DNA from: a bacterium
GTDB taxonomy: Bacteria > Myxococcota_A > Bradymonadia > Bradymonadales > Bradymonadaceae
Reading direction: 5' to 3'
Assembly: GCA_030427705.1 (NCBI GenBank)
Contig: JAUIBR010000013.1
Span: 81,158 to 145,157 of the forward strand
Length of the DNA stretch: 64,000 bases
Shown here one piece after another: positions 53,728 through 61,400 of the stretch; positions within the stretch are counted from its first letter, which is position 1, and every line of letters begins with the position of its first letter. Position numbers and translations under genes: made by a program. A model generated the notes under the pieces. The model was not told the origin of the DNA. It was given only the letters and a program-made list of their open reading frames with translations, and did not search any database.

Positions 53728-53803
53728 GCGATACTTTGACGTAGGAATATCCTATTGCCAACCTTACCCCAAGCCGCCGTTTGAGGCTAGTTTACTGGGT
53801 CGG

Positions 53804-54889
53804 TTACTTGACGTTTTCGTTGTGGATTTCGATCGCGGCTGCAGCGCGTAGTTCCTTGAGGAACCCGTCAAGTTGGGATTGGATTTGATCCGCCTTCAGT
53901 TTCGCGATGATAGGCTCTTTGACCTCTTCAAACGGGACCTGACCCGCGGCCTTGTAACCTTCGCGCTTGATGATGTGCCAACCATACGGCGAGCGCACAG
54001 GCTTGGAGATCTCGCCATCTTTAAGCGCGAATGATGCGTTTTCAAACTCAGGAACGGTTGCCTTGCGTGGAACAAATCCAAGGTCGCCACCTTTGGAGGC
54101 CGACGGTCCCTGAGACTTCTTCTTCGCGATCTCGCCAAAGTCGGCACCCTTCGCAGAAGCTTCCTTTCGCACCGTTTCCGCGTTTGCCTTTGCCTTCTCC
54201 CAAGCTGCTTCATCCGCGTCCGGTGCGACCGTAATCAGGATATGGCGTACGTGAACGGCTTCAGGTCGCTGGAATTGCGTCGAGTTCTCGTCGTAGAACT
54301 TCTTGGCATCACCTTCCAGATCGCCGCCCATACCGCGCTTCACAAGGACCTTCTCAATCGCAACCGATTGCTTCAACGACTTGCGAAGCTCTTCCTGCGT
54401 GATGCCCATCTGCTGAACAAGCATATCCAAAGTGACGTTCTGACCGCGTTGTGCAGCGACCTTCTGGAATTCAGACTTCACTTCGTCGAGCTTTTTATCG
54501 ACCTCTTCGTCAGAGACGACGATGTTCTCTTTCTCGATGGCCTGGTCCAACAGGTAACGGTCGACGAGCTTTTGAATGATCGTGCCTTTGGCCTGGTTAA
54601 CCATCATCACCGGAACCTGCCCGGTCTGCATGACGCGGTTGATTTCCGTGTTGAACTCTTCGGCTGGAATGGGGTTGCCGTTCACGGTCGCGACCGGGCC
54701 TGTCGCCTTGACGACCGAAACCACTTCTTTCGGCGCTGGGTCGCCAGGCATTTCCTCGGGTTGCGCTTCTTTCTCTTCACCTTCGAGGTTGGTCGAACGG
54801 TAGTTCGCCTCTTCGGTTTGGTCCGGGATATCCGGAGAAGATGAGCAGCCAAAAGCGAACATTGCGACAAGGATAACAAGAACTTTCAT
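53804..54889 (-). CDS. PpiC/SurA-type peptidyl-prolyl isomerase lipoprotein
   Basis: A 361-aa parvulin lipoprotein. The ATG at 54889 (GTGAGA upstream) starts a signal peptide with lipobox FAFGC; an upstream ATG at 54931 adds only a poor leader. A SurA-N-like helical region (about 75-215) precedes one parvulin domain from about 230 (VRHILITVAPDADEA, SQGPSASKGGDLGFVP, SPYGWHIIKRE), which contains the usual active-site elements. Its role is to help fold outer-membrane or surface proteins in the periplasm. In a genome rich in exported Cys-rich proteins this is a likely general foldase. Confidence 0.95.
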   Translation of the reverse strand: MKVLVILVAMFAFGCSSSPDIPDQTEEANYRSTNLEGEEKEAQPEEMPGDPAPKEVVSVVKATGPVATVNGNPIPAEEFNTEINRVMQTGQVPVMMVNQAKGTIIQKLVDRYLLDQAIEKENIVVSDEEVDKKLDEVKSEFQKVAAQRGQNVTLDMLVQQMGITQEELRKSLKQSVAIEKVLVKRGMGGDLEGDAKKFYDENSTQFQRPEAVHVRHILITVAPDADEAAWEKAKANAETVRKEASAKGADFGEIAKKKSQGPSASKGGDLGFVPRKATVPEFENASFALKDGEISKPVRSPYGWHIIKREGYKAAGQVPFEEVKEPIIAKLKADQIQSQLDGFLKELRAAAAIEIHNENVK

Positions 54890-54927
54890 TGCATTAATCT
54901 CACGTGATCTTCGAGGCCTAGTGCCTA

Positions 54928-56091
54928 TCACGTTCTAGGCCGGGTAAGCCAGAGTGACGCAACCAATAGGCCAGAAATCGCCGCAGATGCTCCCAAGACT
55001 GCTGTGAGCCCACTGGAGTCATCCCATCCGGCGACCAGCGAGAGACCCAGCAACACAACTCCGAAGCCAAGCCGACCCGCTAAACTCAAAGTGCTAAACA
55101 AAGTGGCCTTGATGGATGATTCCACATGTTCAGCGACCTCCGCATTCAACGGCGCCGTCGCCAGCCCCCGCGGCATGCTACGCAGCAGCAACAAGACCGC
55201 CACGACCGGGTGGAACGTCCACATCATGGCGGTGAGCAGAACCAGCACCAACGCATGCGCCAGCATGATGATGGTGGGTGAACCGAATCGCTTCGTGAGA
55301 TTGGCGGTGTGACCGGCCATGAATGCGGCAATCAGCAACGCGAGAGTCGTGTGGGCGCCGGTCACGATTGACGTCGCAACGGGCAAGTCGACCGCGCGTT
55401 TCAGATAGGGTTGGAAGAACTCGTAAGGGAGGTGATTGAGGATGACCAAGGTCGTGTAGGCGAGGCCCATCCACCGAAGCCGACCGTCGGAGTTTAGTGT
55501 TCGCCATACGTGCTTGAGCTGCTGAGTCGGTGACTCCTCAGAAAGCGTATGCGGTGGTTCCCTAAGCGTTAGCGCGCAGAGCAAGGCAAAGCCAGCTGCA
55601 GCCGCACTCGCCGCATACGCAAACTGAAGCTCGACGCTCGCAATCAATCCGCCACCGACTCCACCAATCGCCGGGGCGATCAGCATTAGCCGCACAATAA
55701 GAGATTCGCGCTCCATGAACTCGCTCTCGCGATCCATAGCTTTCAGGGTGTCATGGTGCCACGAGGTGTCCGAACCAGAGTTACATGAAATTGATAACGC
55801 AAAGGCGACTTGGGCTGCAGCGAAGGTCCAGAAGGAATCGGCCAGCGCAAACAGCGAATACGCCAACACCGCGCTGGCGGCAGATAACACCAGCATCTGC
55901 TTCCGACCTAAGCGGTCTGAGGCGTATCCCGTGGGAAGTTCGATGAGCACAACAGAGAAGTAGTAGATCCCCTCCAGAAGCATGATTTCTTGGAGCGTGA
56001 GGTGTTCCGAGAACACCAAAAAGAACACAGGTGTCCAGAAGAACAGATTCGAAAAAAACACGTACCCCGAATACATGTGCAAATTGCGCAT
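54928..56091 (-). CDS. Major facilitator superfamily transporter
   Basis: A 387-aa inner-membrane protein with 11-12 hydrophobic segments. The loop 2-3 signature is [13 protein letters not shown], the core MFS motif, and the segment with [13 protein letters not shown] falls in the last part. Length fits small drug/sugar MFS members. The ATG at 56091 is chosen; a GTG at 56103 is an alternative. It is followed by the PpiC gene and divergent from malate dehydrogenase. The substrate cannot be predicted. Confidence 0.93.
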   Translation of the reverse strand: MRNLHMYSGYVFFSNLFFWTPVFFLVFSEHLTLQEIMLLEGIYYFSVVLIELPTGYASDRLGRKQMLVLSAASAVLAYSLFALADSFWTFAAAQVAFALSISCNSGSDTSWHHDTLKAMDRESEFMERESLIVRLMLIAPAIGGVGGGLIASVELQFAYAASAAAAGFALLCALTLREPPHTLSEESPTQQLKHVWRTLNSDGRLRWMGLAYTTLVILNHLPYEFFQPYLKRAVDLPVATSIVTGAHTTLALLIAAFMAGHTANLTKRFGSPTIIMLAHALVLVLLTAMMWTFHPVVAVLLLLRSMPRGLATAPLNAEVAEHVESSIKATLFSTLSLAGRLGFGVVLLGLSLVAGWDDSSGLTAVLGASAAISGLLVASLWLTRPRT

Positions 56092-56204
56092 ATCTTCGGC
56101 CACAACCGGCTCTCACTCTGGCATTCCAATACGATTCGATCTATGGTCCGCCCGAATTAGCGATCGCGCAATTCCTGTCTCAAAAACCTTTTTTGGAGTT
56201 GAAG

Positions 56205-57191
56205 ATGACCACCCCAGTTCGTGTTGCCGTTACCGGCGCTGCAGGCTCAATTTGCTACTCGATGTTGTTCCGTATCGCCGCTGGCGAAATGCTCGGACCA
56301 GACACCCCCGTGATTCTCCAACTTCTGGAAATCACGCCGGCGATGGGCGCATTGGAAGGCGTCGCGATGGAGCTCAACGACTGTGCATTCCCGCTGCTTC
56401 ACGGCATCGAGATGACCGACGACCCAAACAAAGGTTTCGCAGGCGCAAACGTCGCAATGCTTGTCGGTGGACGTCCTCGGGGACCAGGAATGGTTCGCGC
56501 CGACCTCATCAAGATCAACGGACCGATCTTCGAAGGTCAGGGTAAAGCAATCAACGACAACGCTGCTGATGACATCCGCGTCGTCGTGGTCGGAAACCCA
56601 TGCAACACCAACGCTTTGATCGCGATGCACAATGCACCTGACGTTCCGAAGGAGCGATTCACGGCGATGACGCGTTTGGACCAAAACCGCACCAAGCACC
56701 AGCTGGCGATGAAGTCGGGCGCGCAAGTGGCTGACATCACCAACGTTGGTATCTGGGGCAACCACTCCAACACGATGTACCCTGACTTCTTCAACGCCAA
56801 GATCGGCGGCAAGGCAGTCACCGACGCCATCAGCGATCACGAGTGGTTGAAAGGCGACTTCATCAGCACCATCCAAAGCCGCGGAAAGGCAATCATCGAA
56901 GCTCGCGGAGCTTCGTCTGCTGCATCGGCTGGTAACGCTGCAATTGAGCACGTTCGCGATTGGTTCCAAGTCACGCCAAGTGACGACTGGGTTTCGATGG
57001 CAATCCCATCAAACGGCGAGTACGGCGTGACTGAAGGACTTATCTTCAGCTACCCAGTTCGCTGCGATGGCGCTGGAAACTACAGCATCGTCGAAGGTCT
57101 CGAGCTCAACGACTTCGCGAAAGAGAAGATCAAGGTCACCGAAGACCAGCTTCTTGAAGAGCGTGAAGTGGTCGCAGACCTGCTGAAGTAA
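56205..57191 (+). CDS. mdh: Malate dehydrogenase
   Basis: A 328-aa NAD-dependent malate dehydrogenase of the cytosolic-type (MDH2) branch. Visible motifs: NAD loop [16 protein letters not shown] (the usual Q/I-G after GAAG is SI-C), [12 protein letters not shown] with the substrate-binding Arg residues (about R92, R98), [17 protein letters not shown] (D159, R162) and the catalytic His in [11 protein letters not shown] (H187). GGAG lies 6 nt before the ATG. It converts malate and oxaloacetate in the TCA cycle. A strong terminator follows directly. Confidence 0.97.
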   Translation: MTTPVRVAVTGAAGSICYSMLFRIAAGEMLGPDTPVILQLLEITPAMGALEGVAMELNDCAFPLLHGIEMTDDPNKGFAGANVAMLVGGRPRGPGMVRADLIKINGPIFEGQGKAINDNAADDIRVVVVGNPCNTNALIAMHNAPDVPKERFTAMTRLDQNRTKHQLAMKSGAQVADITNVGIWGNHSNTMYPDFFNAKIGGKAVTDAISDHEWLKGDFISTIQSRGKAIIEARGASSAASAGNAAIEHVRDWFQVTPSDDWVSMAIPSNGEYGVTEGLIFSYPVRCDGAGNYSIVEGLELNDFAKEKIKVTEDQLLEEREVVADLLK

Positions 57192-57216
57192 TTCAGCGGT
57201 TAACACTTCGATGACA

Positions 57217-57245
57217 AAGGCTGGGTGAGAACCCGGCCTTTTTCT
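57217..57245 (+). terminator. Rho-independent terminator after mdh
   Basis: Stem AAGGCTGGGT (57217-57226), loop GAGA, ACCCGGCCTT (57231-57240) with one G-T pair, then TTT and further pyrimidines. It lies 26 bp after the mdh stop. The T-run ends where the queE stop codon begins on the other strand. Confidence 0.9.
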
Positions 57246-57927
57246 ATTCTACGTCTAGGAATTTGTGGATTTGCAGGCCGAGCCGTACGTTTAGCTGGTC
57301 TTCCAAAATCCAATTGGCGAGTTGGTGTGCGTCCTGCACGCCGTGAACTGGCGAGAAGATGACATTGCTGCGGGTGGTGAGCTCATGCTTGCGCACGGTC
57401 TCAACCGCCCATTCGTAGTCTTCACGATTTAGGATGACGAACTTCACCTCGTCGGTTGGCTTGAGGTGTTCAATGTTCTCCCATCGGTTCTTCTGGACCT
57501 CGCCGCTTCCCGGCGGCTTGAGGTCCATGATGATGCAGACACGCGGGTCGATCTCGCTGATGTCCAAGGACCCAGAAGTCTCAATCAAGACCTCATAGCC
57601 CTCGTCACACAGGCGCTTCATGAACGGCAACACTGTCGGCTGCAACAGCGGCTCCCCGCCGGTGATCTCGACCAGTTTGCAGCCGTGGCCCTCAACCTCT
57701 TCCATGACGTCATCAAACGTACGTTTGTCGCCGCCTTTGAAACTGTAGGTTGTGTCGCACCAGGTACAACGAAGATTGCACCGCGACAGGCGCACAAAAA
57801 TGCATGGCCGCCCTGCTCGGCTAGATTCGCCCTGAATGCTGTAGAAGATCTCGGTTAGACGCAAAAAACCGGACGAATGTGTGTCCGGTTCATTAAGTCC
57901 CGCCATGTCCGTATCTGCTGTGTTCAT
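57244..57927 (-). CDS. queE: 7-carboxy-7-deazaguanine synthase
   Basis: A 227-aa radical-SAM enzyme that makes 7-carboxy-7-deazaguanine, the step that sets the deazaguanine skeleton for queuosine. The cluster motif is C50-x3-C54-x2-C57 in SRCNLRCTWCDTT. YSIQGESSRAGRPCIFVRLSRC is the family's start, and GGEPLLQP and VKFVILNREDYEWA fit later conserved positions. A long hairpin abuts its ATG (57928-57979). It pairs functionally with the queG gene 9 kb upstream; the other que genes are not in the window. Confidence 0.97.
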   Translation of the reverse strand: MNTADTDMAGLNEPDTHSSGFLRLTEIFYSIQGESSRAGRPCIFVRLSRCNLRCTWCDTTYSFKGGDKRTFDDVMEEVEGHGCKLVEITGGEPLLQPTVLPFMKRLCDEGYEVLIETSGSLDISEIDPRVCIIMDLKPPGSGEVQKNRWENIEHLKPTDEVKFVILNREDYEWAVETVRKHELTTRSNVIFSPVHGVQDAHQLANWILEDQLNVRLGLQIHKFLDVE

Positions 57928-57979
57928 CGTGTCATCTCGCTATCACAAAGCCGCAGCATGTGTAGCGAGATTCGACACG
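57928..57979 (-). promoter_or_regulatory. Long hairpin abutting the queE start codon
   Basis: Plus-strand bases CGTGTC and ATCTCGCTA and CACA (57928-57947) pair with TGTG, TAGCGAGAT and GACACG (57959-57979), giving about 19 bp of stem with two small bulges and an 11-base loop. On the queE transcript the stem ends directly at the ATG (57925-57927) and includes the bases where a ribosome binding site would be, so it could hide it. There is no T-run, so it is not an ordinary terminator for hupB. It does not match the preQ1 riboswitch consensus. Confidence 0.65.
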
Positions 57980-57992
57980 AAGTCAAGCAGTG

Positions 57993-58268
57993 CTAGCTGT
58001 CGACGCGCTCGCGCAGCTCTTTGCCGGCCTTAAAGTGGACCGACTTCTTCTCGTCGACCTGTACCGTTTCGCCGGTGCGAGGATTGCGTCCTTGCTTGGC
58101 ACGATACTCACGGATCGAGAAGCTGCCGAAGCCGCGGATCTCAATACGCTCGTTCTCAAGAAGGGCGTCCTTCATCGAGTCGAAAACGGCGTTCACAACG
58201 TCCTCAGCGCGCTTCTTTGGCACGTCAATTCGGGTTGCGAGAGTTTCGATAAGTTCTGACTTTGTCAT
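57993..58268 (-). CDS. HU-family DNA-binding protein
   Basis: A 91-aa nucleoid protein of the HU/IHF family. MTKSELIETLATRIDVPKKRAED opens the first helix and GFGSFSIREYRAKQGRNPRTGE is the DNA-binding arm, with the conserved RNPxTGE tip. Standard length. GAGGAA precedes the ATG. It bends DNA and organises the nucleoid. It lies upstream of queE on the same strand, but a hairpin lies between them. Confidence 0.97.
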   Translation of the reverse strand: MTKSELIETLATRIDVPKKRAEDVVNAVFDSMKDALLENERIEIRGFGSFSIREYRAKQGRNPRTGETVQVDEKKSVHFKAGKELRERVDS

Positions 58269-58420
58269 GGGAATCTTTCCTCTAGGTACTGCTGGGAATG
58301 TGTCTCACAGAAGACCGCCTTACTTTGCATTAAAGCCGTATTTTGTCAACGGCTTGCGCAAAGTTGCATCAATACTGGCGAAGCGCTTGCACGCAGAAAT
58401 CCCACTATTTCAAGGACATA

Positions 58421-58456
58421 AAAAAACCGCACCGGGAAAATCCGGTGCGGTTTTTT
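58421..58456. terminator. Perfect bidirectional terminator
   Basis: AAAAAACCGCACCGG (58421-58435), a 6-base loop, CCGGTGCGGTTTTTT (58442-58456): a perfect 15-bp stem with T-runs on both strands. It lies 20 bp after the stop of the PPC protein gene (minus) and so ends that transcript; reading plus it would end transcripts entering from the left. Confidence 0.95.
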
Positions 58457-58476
58457 AGGCGAAAGCCTAAATCAGA

Positions 58477-61400
58477 TTACTGGACGCCAACCGTGAGGCT
58501 GTAGTCGCCAGTCGAACCTGCGTAGAACGAATCAACAATAATGTAGACTGATTCGTCTGCAGTCGCGGTGTAGACCGCTGACTCTGGGTTCGCTGCAGCG
58601 CCGACGGTATCCGAACCCGCAAGGCAGGTTGCCGTCAAATCGTTGCAGCTTGAAACGATGTAGACCGCAAGGTCTTCAGGTGTCGCTTCATCCGAAACCA
58701 GAGACGCCGTCACCGTCTGACCTGCAAGCAGGTCAACGACGTATGCAGGCTCAGGACCGATTGTGCGCGAGCCGGTGCAGGCGTTGCCTGTTCCCAAGTC
58801 GTAGTCGTTGTCGTAATCGCCAAGCGTTCCAGTGAACACCTCTGGCGTTCCCAGGACAGCTGGCGTCGCTACGAATGGATCGAGACAAACATCGCCGACA
58901 GGTTCTTCACAACGTCCGTTTGAGCAGACACCATTGCCGGCACAAGCGTAGTTCTGTGTGAAACCATTGGCATCACAGTACTCGAATCCAGTGTTGCCAG
59001 CGTTGCACACGTTCGTGAACGTCGATGGGTCACAATCTGGAACAAGTATCTCGATATCCAGAGACCATTGGTTGTACTCCTCAGAGGCGAATGAGTAGTC
59101 CTCACTGTCCACACCGAGGTAAACAACCTCTCCGAATTCGGAGAAGTACTCGATGTCTGCATTTTGTGAGCTGCTTCCGTAGTCGATTGCACGACAGGTA
59201 GCAACAGGGTCAAGACAACTTGTGAACAGGTACATGTGCTCCCATTGGCCAGTATTGGTCAAGTGATTCATCGACGCGCGAAGCAATCCATTTGCAGGGA
59301 TTTCAACGGCGTAGATTGCCTCAGGGTTGTCAGTCGCTGAGAACTGCGTGCCAGGACAAGATCCATCGTCTGGAATGGAAATGGTGTTGGTGAAGTCCGC
59401 CGAGTTACCGATGATTCGGGTATTGGTTGTAATCAATGGTGCTGAATCGCAGAAATCCTCAAGTACAGGATCAGCTGCGCAAGCGCTGATGCTCGGATCG
59501 CAGGTAGACGGACAAGCCAATTGCTCAGCCTGAGAACCGTCTTCGTTGCAGACCTCAAGGTTCGATGCATCAGCGCATCCTACGCCCCCTGGTTGGCAAA
59601 CCGCACCGGTCAAAGACCAAGTCAGTTCGAAACTCTCCGTTCCCCATGAGGTGGATGTGTCTCGGACGACACCCACGAATACAGTGGTTGCAGCGGAGGC
59701 AAAGTATGATGCGGTGTTGGGTCGTTCGTCACCCGCGCCGGAAGTTCCCGAGACACATGCATCATTGCTGCCGCATTCGGTAACCACGAATAGTGCAGAA
59801 TCCGCACCCGTGTTTGAAACCTCGGGGTTGAAGTCCAGTTGAAGTGAAAGGAGCTGACCCGCTGGAACATCAAACGCGTACCAAGCTGATTCGCCGGTGA
59901 TGTCTGACGTCGAAACCTGACAGGAGCCTGGGTTGGAGACCGAAAATGGATTTCCTTCATCTTCAAAGTCATCCAATGCTGCGATCACAACGCCGCTAGT
60001 TACTGTCGAAGTGTCAACAGGAGCAGCTTCAAGGCAGGTATCGCCATCTGGATTCGTGCAGGCTCCAGCGGAGCATGTGTCTGAGCATGTATACGTGTCA
60101 ACGTAGAATCCGAAGTCACAGGATTGAATAACATCTGGGTCGTCCAGACTACATCTGATATCGCCAGCGTTACATTCAGGAGGTGAAACGTCGATTTCGA
60201 GCGCACGCTGCGAGGAAACGCCAAAGTCACTGTCTGTGACAATGATCAGGGTTTCAGCGGCTTGTGCCTGATATCGGATCGATGCTGCGCCTGGGTAGGT
60301 CTTGTCACCAATCAAGCAGGTACCTGCAGGATCCGCACAATCACTGATCAAGTAGATGACCGAGTCATCGACGCCACTGGCCCGAGCCCAGCTTGCTGTC
60401 AGGATATCTCCTGCAGCAAGTGATACGGAGTGATAAGACTCCTTACCTTCCGCATCTCCGACATCCCCTCCGCAACTGATGGGGTCAATTTGGTTCGTGT
60501 ACGCGGCATCATTTGGATCAATCAAGAAGATCCCGCCGGTTCCGACATCAGGTGCAGTGGTACAAACCGAATCAACAGCCGAATCGTTGGCGCACACGCC
60601 GCTGTCACAACCCAGTCCACAGGAATAGGTCGTTAGGGTCGCATCATCATTACAAATGCCAAGATTGATCGGGTCCAAACACTGAATGCTACCTGGGGCA
60701 CATTGTGGCGTACCCGACTGATCAACTTGGAAAAGCAGATTAAATGTGTAGTCATCGCCGGTCGCAGCAGGCTGCTTGGTGTCGACGACAAAGAAGATGT
60801 CTTCGGTTCCCTGTGCATAGTAGTACATGGTTCCGCTGCTGCTGATACCATCATTGCCGCTGCATGTGCTCAAATCAGCACAATCCTTCAGGAAATACCC
60901 GAAGACATCCGTATCGTTCGGATCAAGGTCAACTGTAAGCAACTCACCAGCATTAAGTTGGAAGGTGTATACAAGTTCGCCGGAGTCACCAGCCGAAGGA
61001 AGATTACATCCACCAACGACACCAGAAGGAATGTCGACGACATTCGACTGGCCGGCTGCGTCACCCGCGATCAAACCACATGCAACTCCAACAGGCGTGC
61101 CTGTTGGGCATGCGCCCGTGGTTGGAGTAGGCGCCAACAGAGCATCGTAGCAAGAGTCCCCGGTGGCGGTGCCACATACACTGTTTGAGCAGCCACCAGT
61201 GCAGGAGTAGGCCGTTTGAATTTGTCCAAACTCATCGCAGACCTCAATATCGCCAGGCGTGGTCGCCGAGCATCCGAGCACAGTATTTGCCGCACATTGC
61301 GGTGGTGTGACATCTACTTGAATGGTGAACGTGTCGCCAGGATCGACACTCGAACCAGTCCATCCTGAAACACCGATGTAGTAGTCTCCAGCCACATCAG

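Noticed and set aside
57928..57992. preQ1 riboswitch upstream of queE
   Set aside because: The leader lacks the conserved loop and A-rich tail of preQ1-I and the layout of preQ1-II; I describe it only as a hairpin.
58321..58349. TTGACA promoter element before the HU gene
   Set aside because: A -35-like TTGACA exists on the minus strand, but no -10 of acceptable match lies 16-18 bases after it.
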